A DNA stretch of 64,000 nt from CAZSDP01 sp964605665 (GCA_964605665.1 CAZSDP010000013.1:1-64000); one strand, 5' to 3'. Positions 1 through 9,674 are shown, counted from the stretch's first letter. Notes: generated by a model from the letters alone, not told the origin. Numbers and translations are program-made.

Positions 1-1
1 C

Positions 2-784
2 AGCCTCGAATCTCGCAAGCTGATGAGCTACCGAGGTGACTTTTGGTTGACTGCCATCGCCAATCTCTTTGCAGCAATTTTGGTCAATTGGTTTCTGTGG
101 AAGTCGATCTTTTACACCACTGGCGCGCAAGAGATTGGCGGATACAGCTTCGAGATACTGATGACTTACTTGATCGCGGTCACCTTGATCGGTCGGGCAA
201 TCCGAGGGGCAGATTTACAACTTGCAATCGCTACAGAGATCTATGATGGAAGCCTGAGCCGCTACCTGCTCTATCCAAGTCGGTACATTCTCTTCAAGTA
301 TTCTCAGCATCTCGGCGCAATCCTTCCCGAGATGATTCAGATGATTCTATTCAGTGCGATTCTCATCGCAGCGTTCGGTCTTCCTGCTGAATCCGGTGTC
401 ACCCTCAGCACAATTGTTTTGGCGATCCCCCTCCTTTGGATTGGTAATCTGCTCTACTTCGTGATGTCGGTGCCCCTCCAACTCGTCAGCTTTTGGGCGG
501 ACAATGTATGGAGCCTCGCAGTGATCCTCCGATTTGTTTCGATGCTGCTGGGCGGGGCGATGCTACCGCTTTCGATGTTCCCCGAGTGGGCGGCGGACCT
601 CTTAGCCTGGTTACCATTCGTTCAATGCTATGAGTTACCAGTGCGGGTCATCATGGGCCGAGCGGGCCTCGAAGATGCGCTCTTTGGCATCGCACTCGGA
701 CTGGGGTGGTGCTTGGTCATCGCTCTCGTCACGGCTCCGATATGGAAGAGGGGTCAGCTGGGATATACGGGAGTGGGGATCTGA
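2..784 (+). CDS. ABC-2 type transporter permease, 5' end cut by window
   Basis: Integral membrane permease subunit of an ABC exporter, resembling the ABC2_membrane_6 family (COG4587/COG3694), which usually works with a separate ATPase as a two-permease complex of unknown substrate. The frame stays open to the window edge: residues SLESRKL precede the ATG at 23 and read naturally into it, so the true start is probably upstream. About six hydrophobic segments are visible, including ones around ANLFAAILVNWF and LVIALVTAPIW. The stop TGA shares its last base with the ATG of the next gene, so the two permeases are translationally coupled. The partner ATPase is not visible and probably lies just upstream of the window. 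Family assignment is from overall character, not a unique motif. Confidence 0.75.
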   Translation, partial: SLESRKLMSYRGDFWLTAIANLFAAILVNWFLWKSIFYTTGAQEIGGYSFEILMTYLIAVTLIGRAIRGADLQLAIATEIYDGSLSRYLLYPSRYILFKYSQHLGAILPEMIQMILFSAILIAAFGLPAESGVTLSTIVLAIPLLWIGNLLYFVMSVPLQLVSFWADNVWSLAVILRFVSMLLGGAMLPLSMFPEWAADLLAWLPFVQCYELPVRVIMGRAGLEDALFGIALGLGWCLVIALVTAPIWKRGQLGYTGVGI

Positions 785-1572
785 TGGTTCGGTATCTTCG
801 CCTCTACGCCCACTTCCTCCGATTCTCTTTCTCTAAAGCGTTCGAGTTTCGCTTGGACTTCTACTTTCGAGTCGTCATGGACTGCGCGTTCTATGCGATC
901 CATCTGACATTTTTCACGTTGATCTACGGTCAGACTGAGACCGTTGGCGGCTGGACGCTCGACCAGGCATACATCTTCGCTTCAGCGTACTTCTTGGTCG
1001 ATGCTCTGCACATGACCATTCTCTCCAACAACATGTGGATGCTGCCGATCCTCGTGAACAAGGGGGATCTCGACTACTATCTTGTCCGACCTGTTTCGAG
1101 CCTGTTTTTTCTCAGCTTTCGCGAGTTCGCAGCGAATTCATTCCTAAATTTGCTGATCGCTCTCGGAATCATGACTTGGGCAATTCTCCGCTACCCAGGT
1201 GAACTGTCGGCCGCAAACATCACCACATTTGCCGCCTTGATCGGTTGTGGTTTTTTCCTCTATGGCTGCTTGCACCTCATCTTCATCTTGCCAGCGTTTT
1301 GGCTCCAAACCAATCGAGGGCTCGCCATGGTCTTCTTTTCACTGAATCGACTCGCGGAAAGACCGGATCGAGTCTATACCGGGATCACCCGTAAGATTTT
1401 GCTCTCAATACTTCCATTTGCCCTGATCGCCTCGGTGCCCACCGACACCCTGTTCGTCGGACTCACGTGGACACGAGCTCTTCATATGGGTGCAGCGATG
1501 GTTGGGATCTTTGGGCTCCTGCTCTTCCTGTGGAACCGCGCGCTCCGCGGATATGCCTCGGCCTCCTCATAA
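784..1572 (+). CDS. ABC-2 type transporter permease, second subunit
   Basis: Second membrane subunit of the same ABC exporter, 262 aa from the ATG at 784, which overlaps the stop of the upstream permease by one base. The frame extends further upstream, but that part lies inside the first permease and is not needed. The N-terminus (MVRYLRLYAHFLRFSF, then a segment ending FRVVMD) and the sentence-like motif NKGDLDYYLVRPVSSLFF match the COG3694/ABC2_membrane_6 pattern, in which a DYYLLRP-like stretch is typical. About six hydrophobic helices are visible, ending in FGLLLFLWNRALRGYASASS. The gene converges on the minus-strand GGDEF gene, leaving only 27 bases between them. Substrate unknown. Confidence 0.8.
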   Translation: MVRYLRLYAHFLRFSFSKAFEFRLDFYFRVVMDCAFYAIHLTFFTLIYGQTETVGGWTLDQAYIFASAYFLVDALHMTILSNNMWMLPILVNKGDLDYYLVRPVSSLFFLSFREFAANSFLNLLIALGIMTWAILRYPGELSAANITTFAALIGCGFFLYGCLHLIFILPAFWLQTNRGLAMVFFSLNRLAERPDRVYTGITRKILLSILPFALIASVPTDTLFVGLTWTRALHMGAAMVGIFGLLLFLWNRALRGYASASS

Positions 1573-1599
1573 GGTGGAGCACTTAATGTCGTCCGATCC

Positions 1600-2652
1600 T
1601 CAACTCTCTGCAGTCAATCGATTTCGTCCCATTTGCTTCGAGAGATAAAGCGCACGATCAGAACGATCGACCCAGGAACTGACGTCTTCACCCAACCTGA
1701 ATGCAGACACCCCAATCGACACGGTCACGGCGTGGAGCTCGCCGTCCCGGCAAAACTGCATCTGCCTGATCTGTTCCAGAAAAGCTTCTCCTCGCTTCAC
1801 ACCTTCAGAGAGCCGTCCAGAAATCACGATTGCGAATTCTTCCCCCCCATAGCGCGCGACGAAGTCTCCAGCGTGATCGAACGAATTCGCCATACATGAA
1901 GCGACGCCACGAATAACTTCATCCCCAAAGAGATGGCCGCAATTGTCATTGAGATCCTTGAAGTGATCGATGTCCACCATCAGGAGTACCGCGGGAGGGC
2001 CTTCCGCTGAACACTGCTCTATCAGCTTCTGGGTCTGCTCATCAAATGCTCTCCGATTGAACAAACCGGAGAGAGCGTCTCTCTCTGCAGACTCTCTCGC
2101 CCGAGATAACTCATGCTCCAAAATAGAGACTTGAGTAGCAAGATCAGCGAGTTGAGCCTCTTGCCGAAATCGTTTCTCTTCTAGGTCAAGATTGATGTTC
2201 TCGATGGTGGAGAAGACTTCGGTCCGTAACTCTTCGGCAGGACTTTTTTGAGCTTGAGTATGAAGACCTTCCAGGCGTTCACGAAGCTGACCGTCAGATT
2301 CCTGCTCAACTTCAAGTGAAGCTGAGAAGTCCTTCATCAATGACACAGCTAAGTCTTGATACTCCGAGACATTTTCTAATACATAGCGCCGCTCACGCTC
2401 ACGCTCAGCAGCGATGAAGTCACGAACACCAGGCCAATCGAGCCAATTCTCAGGTAGATCTTCCCGACTCGGCGAAGGTTTACCGAGGAGTAGATGGGCA
2501 ACCCATCGATCGCACATACTACGCAGTGTGGACTGGCTTCGATCAGAGACATCGAAAGCCTGACGACCGAATTCTTGTAGAATCGCAGCAACGGTTTTCG
2601 TTGCCTGATCCGTTTTCCGTGCTTGCTTTGAAGCATCGTTCGAAGTCGACAT
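1600..2652 (-). CDS. GGDEF diguanylate cyclase
   Basis: Predicted cytoplasmic diguanylate cyclase making c-di-GMP from two GTP. The frame runs upstream to 2805, but the ATG at 2652 is preferred: it has GGAGG eight or so bases upstream and avoids overlap with trmO. The product is 350 aa. The first ~170 residues show no membrane segment or domain I recognise; a coiled-coil-like helix (about 170-215) leads into the GGDEF domain. The active-site signature is GGEEF at about 269-273, with DIDHFKDLND upstream, so catalysis looks intact. The inhibitory I-site position five residues before GGEEF reads HAGD rather than RxxD, so product inhibition may be lost. No EAL or PilZ partner lies nearby. Confidence 0.9.
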   Translation of the reverse strand: MSTSNDASKQARKTDQATKTVAAILQEFGRQAFDVSDRSQSTLRSMCDRWVAHLLLGKPSPSREDLPENWLDWPGVRDFIAAERERERRYVLENVSEYQDLAVSLMKDFSASLEVEQESDGQLRERLEGLHTQAQKSPAEELRTEVFSTIENINLDLEEKRFRQEAQLADLATQVSILEHELSRARESAERDALSGLFNRRAFDEQTQKLIEQCSAEGPPAVLLMVDIDHFKDLNDNCGHLFGDEVIRGVASCMANSFDHAGDFVARYGGEEFAIVISGRLSEGVKRGEAFLEQIRQMQFCRDGELHAVTVSIGVSAFRLGEDVSSWVDRSDRALYLSKQMGRNRLTAES

Positions 2653-2761
2653 CGCGTAGGCCCTCCTTCGAGCACTAGAACTCCATCTAGTACTTCGGTC
2701 GAATGAAGGCGTTTTCTGGAGAATTGTCTTCGCTGAGGGGAAATTCGCCCGAATCGAGCGG

Positions 2762-3553
2762 TTAGCGGCGTTTCTCCGGAGATGAGAATCTCCGATTGAA
2801 AGCATCGTGGAGCTGTTTCGCGTCTCTTGGATCTGGCCCTGGCGGGTCCTCCAATGCGGTCAAACCACTGCGAATCTGGGATATCTGCACCTTTCGAGTC
2901 GACGCATCAAACTTGTAGTCGGCTCTCCAAGTACGCCATGCCCAAGTGTGTAACTGACTCTCTCGATCAACCGATACCCGGTGTCCTGGACTGGGTTGAG
3001 GACGCAGAGAGAGCACCGATTGGAGACGGTTCTTTAGATCGACCCCTTGCTCTTCGAGCCAAGCCAGAGATTCCTCAGCAACAAAGTTGAACTGAATCGC
3101 AAACTTCTGCCACGTCCCATCGGTCCATCCGAGACTCGAATCGGGATGTGCATCGGCATAAGCGAGGTAGGGTTTGACGTCGAGGACTGGCGTCCCATCG
3201 AGGAGATCATGATCTTCGATGAAAAGCTGTCTTCCTTCGATGCGGATCAATCTCACACAGGATAGACCGATCGGGTTGGGGCGATGAGGAGCTCGAGTCG
3301 CGAATACTCCCCGCTTGCTATCGCCACGGGGTGGCGCGACTTTGGGCTTCCAGCCCACTGCACGGTCGAGCCAAGATAGCACCCAGATGTGATCGAACTC
3401 TGCGAGATCTTCGAGTGCCATCGATGGGATGTCCGTGGAAAGCTCGATAACTCCCGCGGGTCCGGCACCGAGACTGGCCTGCCTCGGTAAATCTCCCTTT
3501 GCATCGACGGGTGAGCGCACCGTCCCAATCGGTACTAGCGGTCCGATCGACAA
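2762..3553 (-). CDS. trmO: tRNA (t6A37) N6-methyltransferase TrmO (TsaA family)
   Basis: SAM-dependent methyltransferase of the TsaA/YaeB/UPF0066 family, which N6-methylates t6A37 in threonyl tRNA. The diagnostic stretch FATRAPHRPNPIGLS and the following DGTPVLDVKPY are both present, with the N-terminal PIGTVRSP motif that begins the family fold. Length is 263 aa; the last ~100 residues form the C-terminal extension seen in many bacterial members. The start appears to be TTG at 3553, only 12 bases after and in the same frame as the icmF stop, so translation is probably coupled to icmF. There is no strong Shine-Dalgarno, only a GAGAAG stretch. An internal GTG lies past the first conserved motif and is unlikely to be the start. 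Confidence 0.9.
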   Translation of the reverse strand: MSIGPLVPIGTVRSPVDAKGDLPRQASLGAGPAGVIELSTDIPSMALEDLAEFDHIWVLSWLDRAVGWKPKVAPPRGDSKRGVFATRAPHRPNPIGLSCVRLIRIEGRQLFIEDHDLLDGTPVLDVKPYLAYADAHPDSSLGWTDGTWQKFAIQFNFVAEESLAWLEEQGVDLKNRLQSVLSLRPQPSPGHRVSVDRESQLHTWAWRTWRADYKFDASTRKVQISQIRSGLTALEDPPGPDPRDAKQLHDAFNRRFSSPEKRR

Positions 3554-3565
3554 CGGCTTCTCAAA

Positions 3566-6500
3566 TCACATGCTGCGGCGATACTGACCGCCGACTTCAT
3601 AGAGCGCATGCGTAATCTGCCCCAAACTTGCCACCCGTACCGTATCCATCAACTCAGCAAAGATGTTGCCCCCCTCAATTGCCGTTTCCTGCAATTTTCG
3701 AAGGGCAGCAGGAGCCACCGATTCATGCTCTGCTTGGAATTGACGGAGATCTTGAATTCTCTGCTCTTTCTCTTCGGAAGTTGAGCGTCTCAACTCGATC
3801 TCTCGGGGCATCTCCGCTCCACCGTCGTCACGAAGGAAGGTGTTGATCCCAATGATTGGAAGCTCTCCAGTGTGCTTACGATGCTCATAGAGCATCGACT
3901 CCTCCTGGATTTTTGAGCGCTGATATTGACGCTCCATCGCCCCTAACACACCGCCTCGTTCATCGAGCCGCTGGAATTCGTTGAGAACCGCTTCCTCAAC
4001 CAGCTCCGTCAATTCCTCGATAACAAAAGAGCCCTGGAGCGGATTGTCGTTTTGAGCGAGGCCGAGTTCCTTGGCCACGATCAACTGGATTGCCATCGCC
4101 CGTCGCACGGACTCGGAAGTCGGAGTGGTGATCGCTTCATCGTACGCGTTGGTGTGAAGGCTATTGCAATTGTCGTAGTAGGCCATCAGCGCTTGGAGAG
4201 TCGTGCGGACATCATTGAAATCGATCTCCATCGCGTGCAGCGAACGACCAGAGGTTTGCACGTGGTACTTCAACTTCTGAGAGCGTTCGCTCGCGTCGTA
4301 GAGATCCCGCATGGCAATGGCCCATATTCTGCGAGCGACACGACCGAGAACGGAGTATTCCGGATCAAGCCCGTTCGAGAAGAAGAAGCTGAGGTTCGGG
4401 GCAAACGCGTCGACATCCATCCCGCGTGAACGGTAATACTCGACATAGGTGAAACCATTGGCCAGGGTGAAGGCGAGCTGGGTAATGGGATTGGCACCCG
4501 CTTCAGCGATGTGGTATCCGCTGATCGACACCGAGTAATAGTTCCGCACCGCTTCCTGGATGAAGTAATCCTGGATGTCCCCCATCATACGAAGAGCAAA
4601 CTCTGTCGAGAAAATGCAGGTATTTTGCGCCTGATCCTCTTTGAGAATGTCCGCCTGGACCGTTCCCCGGACATGCTGCAAAACCCGACTTCGGATCTCC
4701 TCGCACTCGTTGGAATCGGGCTCTCGCTGGTGTTCGTTACGGAACAAATCCAATTGCTGATCGAGCGCCGTATTGAAAAACATTGCGAGGAGCATCGGCG
4801 CAGGACCGTTGATCGTCATCGAAACACTCGTACTCGGATTCAGCAAATCGAATCCGGAGTAGAGCTTCTTCATATCTTCCAGAGTGCAGATGCTGACGCC
4901 ACTCTCCCCTACTTTTCCGTAGATGTCGGGCCTCTCGTCAGGGTCTTCACCGTAGAGAGTGACGGAGTCAAATGCGGTAGAGAGTCGATGCGTCGGCTCG
5001 TCTTTACAGAGATAGTGGAATCTCTCATTGGTTCGCTCAGGTGGGCCTTCACCCGCAAACATGCGCTTTGGTAATTCATCGCGTCGCCGAAAACGGAAGA
5101 CCCCACCAGTAAATGGGAAGCTACCGGGCAAATTCTCGAGCATCAGAAAACGGAGCAGGCTTCCCTGATCATCGAAACGAGGCAAAGCGATGCGAGGAAT
5201 GAGCTGGCCTGACAATGTCTCGAACCACATCGGTTCTTGGCGTTCACGATCACGCACTTTGTAGACAAAATTCTCCGCACGGTAGCGTTCAGAAAGCTGT
5301 GGCCAGGCCTCGATCAAATTGCGCGAGCTCTCCGCGAGCGAGTTCCACTTGACGTCTGCAGCCTCCGAGAGCTTCTCAGCGGCTGCTCCTTCCATCAATT
5401 CACTGCTTCGGCGCAAGGCGAGGAAGTCGCGAACAACTGAAACCTGTTGATCAACGTCACTCTTGTAGTCCCGAACCGCCTTAACGACCGACCGTAAGTA
5501 TCCTTGGCGATCTGCTGGAATAAGGCCGGAACTCTTCAGTCCGCTGCCGAGCTCTCTATCAAAGGTCGGAACCCACTCGGTGCCTCGATTCGTCATCTCG
5601 GTGAGCAAGAATCGGTAAAAGTTCTCCACACCGGGATCGTTGAAGTGGCTCGCCACCGTTCCGAAAACCGGGATCTTTTCATCGGGAAGATCGGGGTCGA
5701 ACAACTTTCGCGATCTCCGATACTGTTTTCTCACATCTCGGAGTGCGTCCCGACTTCCTCCTCGGTCGAATTTGTTCAAAACGACGGCATTGGCATAGTC
5801 GATCATGTCGATCTTCTCGAGCTGACTCGCGGCTCCATACTCCGCAGTCATGACATAAACTGAGAAGTCTGAGACATCGACGATGCTCGAATCGCCTTGC
5901 CCGATTCCAGAGGTTTCAAGGAAGATCAGATCAAACCCCTCACCTCGGATCAGATCGAGAGCATTTCGGATCGCAGCGGGAAGCTCCACACCGCTCTCTC
6001 GGGTGGCGAAGCTGCGCATGTATACCCGCGGGTGGTTAACCGCGTTCATCCGAATTCGATCACCGAGAAGCGCGCCACCGGTGCGTCGCTTTGTGGGGTC
6101 AACGGAAAGCACTGCAAAGCGGCGATCAGGAAAATCGAGGAGGAATCGTCGAATCAACTCGTCTGTCAGGGATGACTTCCCGGCACCTCCTGTGCCGGTC
6201 AATCCGATGACGGTGGTGGTCCCCTCCTTTTGATCGACTTCGTCTCCCGCCTCGATCTTGGTCAAACGCTGGGGAAGTTCGCCGAGGGATCCTCGTCCGT
6301 TGAGCCCAATTTCCGCCGACGTCCTCTCGATCATGTCGAGAATCATTCCCTCAAGACCTAACTGACGGCCGTCTTCAGGGGAGTAAATGCGATCAATTCC
6401 GTACTCGTGGAGCGCGTCCATCTCCTCGGGGACGATCACCCCACCACCGCCTCCGAAGAGTCGTATCCAGGGAGCCCCCTTCTGTCGCAGAAGGTCGTAC

Positions 6501-6733
6501 ATGTATCGGAAGAACTCGTTGTGTCCCCCTTGGTAGGAGCTCACAGCGATCGCATCGGCGTCTTCTTGAATCGCGGTATCGACGATCTCCTCGGCAGATC
6601 GATTGTGGCCGAGGTGGATCACTTCGATCCCTTGATCTTGAAGAACACGCCGCATGATGTTGATCGAAGCGTCGTGGCCGTCATACAAGCTCGCAGCGGT
6701 GACAAACCGCAATGGGCGCTGCGGGTGCTCCAT
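3566..6733 (-). CDS. icmF: Fused isobutyryl-CoA mutase IcmF
   Basis: Adenosylcobalamin-dependent mutase interconverting isobutyryl-CoA and n-butyryl-CoA (some members act on pivalyl-CoA), fused to its own GTPase chaperone. Start chosen at ATG 6733, with GGAGG ten bases upstream; the longer frame begins at a TTG at 6769 without a better signal. Length 1055 aa. Order: B12-binding domain (DGHDAS at 18-23, IcmF-type rather than the DxHxxG of simple mutases), MeaI-like GTPase with Walker A GLTGTGGAGKS at 177-187, linker, then the TIM-barrel mutase with QTSGRSLHAMEIDF and NAYDEAITTPT, both typical of IcmF and not methylmalonyl-CoA mutase. No acyl-CoA dehydrogenase or other valine-pathway gene is next to it. 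trmO follows after 12 bases. Confidence 0.93.
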   Translation of the reverse strand: MEHPQRPLRFVTAASLYDGHDASINIMRRVLQDQGIEVIHLGHNRSAEEIVDTAIQEDADAIAVSSYQGGHNEFFRYMYDLLRQKGAPWIRLFGGGGGVIVPEEMDALHEYGIDRIYSPEDGRQLGLEGMILDMIERTSAEIGLNGRGSLGELPQRLTKIEAGDEVDQKEGTTTVIGLTGTGGAGKSSLTDELIRRFLLDFPDRRFAVLSVDPTKRRTGGALLGDRIRMNAVNHPRVYMRSFATRESGVELPAAIRNALDLIRGEGFDLIFLETSGIGQGDSSIVDVSDFSVYVMTAEYGAASQLEKIDMIDYANAVVLNKFDRGGSRDALRDVRKQYRRSRKLFDPDLPDEKIPVFGTVASHFNDPGVENFYRFLLTEMTNRGTEWVPTFDRELGSGLKSSGLIPADRQGYLRSVVKAVRDYKSDVDQQVSVVRDFLALRRSSELMEGAAAEKLSEAADVKWNSLAESSRNLIEAWPQLSERYRAENFVYKVRDRERQEPMWFETLSGQLIPRIALPRFDDQGSLLRFLMLENLPGSFPFTGGVFRFRRRDELPKRMFAGEGPPERTNERFHYLCKDEPTHRLSTAFDSVTLYGEDPDERPDIYGKVGESGVSICTLEDMKKLYSGFDLLNPSTSVSMTINGPAPMLLAMFFNTALDQQLDLFRNEHQREPDSNECEEIRSRVLQHVRGTVQADILKEDQAQNTCIFSTEFALRMMGDIQDYFIQEAVRNYYSVSISGYHIAEAGANPITQLAFTLANGFTYVEYYRSRGMDVDAFAPNLSFFFSNGLDPEYSVLGRVARRIWAIAMRDLYDASERSQKLKYHVQTSGRSLHAMEIDFNDVRTTLQALMAYYDNCNSLHTNAYDEAITTPTSESVRRAMAIQLIVAKELGLAQNDNPLQGSFVIEELTELVEEAVLNEFQRLDERGGVLGAMERQYQRSKIQEESMLYEHRKHTGELPIIGINTFLRDDGGAEMPREIELRRSTSEEKEQRIQDLRQFQAEHESVAPAALRKLQETAIEGGNIFAELMDTVRVASLGQITHALYEVGGQYRRSM

Positions 6734-7071
6734 CAGTTCAGATCCTCCAAATGGACGGTGAACACTCAAAACGGAGGGAAGTTGACCGTACTTCGAGAAG
6801 TTCCTGCAATTCAGTCAAATCGACTCCATCGCATCATCGAAGGAGGCCGCAGGGAGGTCAAGGGGACCGAGAGGGTGGATCGAACGAAGTCAGCTCTAAA
6901 CCGACAGCTTCCTGCCCTCAGAGCCGAAATGTGGCGGATGAATCGGCCCTCAGAAGTCTGGACCGATCCCAGGGATCAAGCAAAACAGGGAATACAGGGG
7001 GAGGATGGAGCCCCGTCGCGCCTCGGGAGAGATCTGAATCCTCTGCGTGCCCAGACGAAGTGCCTGGCGGT
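6734..7071. other. Intergenic region upstream of icmF
   Basis: No supported coding sequence in 338 bases. It separates the spoVR stop from the icmF start and presumably carries the icmF promoter and 5' leader. Only the icmF Shine-Dalgarno (6742-6746 on the plus strand, CCTCC) is convincing. Short frames on both strands lack a ribosome-binding site and resemble nothing I know. Confidence 0.6.
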
Positions 7072-8568
7072 CTAGCCGAGGACCTTTTCTTCATGCCGAC
7101 TGCCATTGTAGCTCAGGAGCTTGCGCTTCCCGTCCACTTGAGTCTCCAAGTGCACGCCACGACTCCAGATCTTGTGGAGATTCTCGAGTGTCGCCCTGGC
7201 ATAGTCGAGCTTCAGTGGTACCCCATGGAACTCATGGCTGAGATGCAGATCGCCTCGGTTCTTGTAGTTGCCATCGTCAACCTGAATCACCGGGCGCCCC
7301 ATGTTGGAAAGGCTATCGAGAAGCTTGTCTTTGATCTCTTTGAACTCCCGACTATCGATCACATAGTTCCCGGAGTGACGATCAAACTTGTACGTGAAGA
7401 GCTGCGACTCATCGCAGAATTCGGGCGTTAAGAACTCGTCGATAAACGTGATGTCGTTATAGATCTTCCGCACTTCGAAGATCTTCTCCCGACCTAGTCC
7501 GAGTTTCTGATCCCAAGTTCGACGCTTATCGAAGTCATCGCATGCTTCATATTCAGGTCCAAAGCGACCTGTGTTCCAACGCTGCTCGATGTGGCGGAAG
7601 AGCTCGATCCCAACCTTGTAGGGGTTGATCACACCTGGTCGGGTTCCCATCGTTCCAGAGTGGTGATCTGCGTAATCGATGACTTCCGTCGCGTCCAGGG
7701 CACGAGTGGTCATGATCGTCGAGTGCCAATAGCTGGCCCATCCTTCGTTCATGATCTTGGTCATCCCCTGAGGCGCGAAGTAGTAGGCCTCATCCCGGAT
7801 GATTCCCAAGACATCTCTCTGCCAACGCTTCACCGGCGCGTGATGGATCAAGAAGTCCAAAACATCGCGTCGCGGCTTTGCCGGGAATCGCTCTTCTCGA
7901 TCGAGTTCTTTCAGGCGCGCTTTCTTCTCTGCCTTCAGCACCTCTGGAGGATTCACAAACTCCTCCATGTAGGGCTTTGTGCGGAACTTCGTACCCGTGG
8001 CAGAGAGACGCTGCTCTTCAAGCGACTCCTCGGAAGACGAGGAGAACTCACCGAAGTATGGAGAATGCGGATCGATCAAATTCTCCAGCGAGAGGCAAAC
8101 ATCGATGAACTGCTCGACCTCCTCGAGGCCGTAGCGGTCGATGTAGCGGCGAATCCGCACCGCGTGGTTCGCCATCGCATCGACCATTTTGCGGTTGGTC
8201 TTGGAGAACCAGTAATTGTTCTTGAAGAAGTCGCTATGCCCATAAACATGAGCCATCACTAATTTCTGGTCGACTTCAGGGTTCGACCTCATCAGGTATG
8301 CATAGCATGGGTCGTTATTGATGACCAATTCGTAGATCTTTGACAATCCGTAGCTGTAGGACTTCTGAAGTTCTTCGAATTGCATCCCGAATCGCCAATG
8401 AGGATACCGAGTCGGAAATCCTCCAAAGGCGGCGATCATATTCATCTCATCGAAGTCGACGAGCTCGTAGATCACCTCAAAGAAGTCGAGTCCAAAATCT
8501 ACGGCATATCCACGAATCTCATCGCGCAATTCAGAAAGCCTTGGAGTCAGCAGACGATTCTCAAACAT
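7072..8568 (-). CDS. spoVR: SpoVR family protein
   Basis: Member of the SpoVR/YcgB family, 498 aa, close to the usual ~500. The name comes from Bacillus spore cortex formation, but the family is widespread in non-sporulating bacteria and its biochemical role is unknown. Recognisable family stretches include FEVIYELVDFDEMNMIAAFGG, AHVYGHSDFFKNN and MNEGWASYWHS, the latter two rich in His and Glu that could bind metal. There is no signal peptide or membrane helix, so it is probably cytoplasmic. The ATG lies two bases after the yeaH stop, so it is the last gene of prkA-yeaH-spoVR. This gene order is conserved in many proteobacteria, where it is linked to stationary-phase and nitrogen stress. Confidence 0.95.
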   Translation of the reverse strand: MFENRLLTPRLSELRDEIRGYAVDFGLDFFEVIYELVDFDEMNMIAAFGGFPTRYPHWRFGMQFEELQKSYSYGLSKIYELVINNDPCYAYLMRSNPEVDQKLVMAHVYGHSDFFKNNYWFSKTNRKMVDAMANHAVRIRRYIDRYGLEEVEQFIDVCLSLENLIDPHSPYFGEFSSSSEESLEEQRLSATGTKFRTKPYMEEFVNPPEVLKAEKKARLKELDREERFPAKPRRDVLDFLIHHAPVKRWQRDVLGIIRDEAYYFAPQGMTKIMNEGWASYWHSTIMTTRALDATEVIDYADHHSGTMGTRPGVINPYKVGIELFRHIEQRWNTGRFGPEYEACDDFDKRRTWDQKLGLGREKIFEVRKIYNDITFIDEFLTPEFCDESQLFTYKFDRHSGNYVIDSREFKEIKDKLLDSLSNMGRPVIQVDDGNYKNRGDLHLSHEFHGVPLKLDYARATLENLHKIWSRGVHLETQVDGKRKLLSYNGSRHEEKVLG

Positions 8569-8570
8569 GA

Positions 8571-9674
8571 CTACCGACCCTTCCCCAAGAAGGTCTTGAG
8601 CGACGAGAGAATCTCATCACGAGAGTTGATTTCAGAGAGAATCACTCGATCGTCCTCGGGGAACGCCTCTCTCAAATCCTTGATGAACTGGCCACTTCCA
8701 TAGGCACTCTTCACTTGCCCATAGCAGAACACGTTCGACCAAGGAAGAAGGCAGTCATTGAGTAGCTTCATGCAAAGGCTGGTGTCATCGCCTCCCCAGT
8801 TGTCTCCATCCGAGAAATGGAATGGGTAGATGTTCCATTCCGATGGGGGGAAATCCTTTTCGATGACTTCTTTCGCAAGCTTGTACGCGGAAGAAATCTT
8901 CGTTCCACCCGATTCGCGAATGTGGAAGAAAGTGTGAGCATCGACAACTTTTGCTGCTGCATCGTGAATGATGTAGCGCGTTTCGATGTTCTCGTACTGA
9001 GATTTGAGCCAGGTGTCGAGCCAGAAGCTCTCGATTCTGACGATCTCCTTCTGCTCATTCCCCATAGAGCCAGAAACATCCATCATGTAGATGATCGCAG
9101 CATTCGATTGGGGAACACTCAGCGTCTTCCAAGAGCGGTAACGGCGATCATCCCGAGTTGGAACGATGATCGGCTTATCGGGATTATAGACCCCACTTTG
9201 AATCTGACGTTTGAGGGCGGCCTTGAACGTTCGCCGGAAGTGACGAAGCGATTCCGGTCCTTGGCGGTCGATCCCGGTGTAACGCTCTTTGATCGTGTGG
9301 ACCGACTCGGTCCCCTTCGGCTCAATGTTGGGGAGCTCGAGTTCTTCTCCGAGGATCTCTGCGAGCTCTTCCAAGCTCACATCGACTTCGAGAACGTGCT
9401 CACCAGGCTGCTCACCAGCCTCTGGGCCAGCATCGGCTTCTTCCCCACCGAGTGGAGTTCCTTCTTCTCCGGGACCTTGACCAACTCCACCCTGCTCGGT
9501 CTTCCCGAACCGGAAGTTTGGAATGTCAATCTGCGGCAACGGTACGCTGACAGAGTTCTTCCCTTGCCGTGCGATGAGCTCGCCGCGGGAAATGTAGTGC
9601 TTGAGATTCCCTCGAATCTTTCCGCGAACAATGTCGCGAAAACGCCGGGTATCGGGATCGACTCTGCGGACCAA
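8571..9674 (-). CDS. yeaH: DUF444 family VWA-like protein (YeaH/YhbH)
   Basis: 367-aa protein of the YeaH/YhbH (DUF444) family, partner of the PrkA kinase. The N-terminus (RFRDIVRGKIR, YISRGELIA, VSVPLPQIDIPNFRFG) matches the family, followed by a Gly/Glu-rich acidic linker (about 60-120). A VWA-like domain follows, with a MIDAS-type DVSGS at 199-203. The start is a TTG at 9674: an in-frame stop lies only six codons upstream and no ATG or GTG precedes the conserved N-terminus. The ribosome site is weak, so expression may depend on read-through from prkA, whose stop is 82 bases upstream. Role inferred from the conserved three-gene module; in Bacillus the homologue affects sporulation. Confidence 0.92.
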   Translation of the reverse strand: MVRRVDPDTRRFRDIVRGKIRGNLKHYISRGELIARQGKNSVSVPLPQIDIPNFRFGKTEQGGVGQGPGEEGTPLGGEEADAGPEAGEQPGEHVLEVDVSLEELAEILGEELELPNIEPKGTESVHTIKERYTGIDRQGPESLRHFRRTFKAALKRQIQSGVYNPDKPIIVPTRDDRRYRSWKTLSVPQSNAAIIYMMDVSGSMGNEQKEIVRIESFWLDTWLKSQYENIETRYIIHDAAAKVVDAHTFFHIRESGGTKISSAYKLAKEVIEKDFPPSEWNIYPFHFSDGDNWGGDDTSLCMKLLNDCLLPWSNVFCYGQVKSAYGSGQFIKDLREAFPEDDRVILSEINSRDEILSSLKTFLGKGR

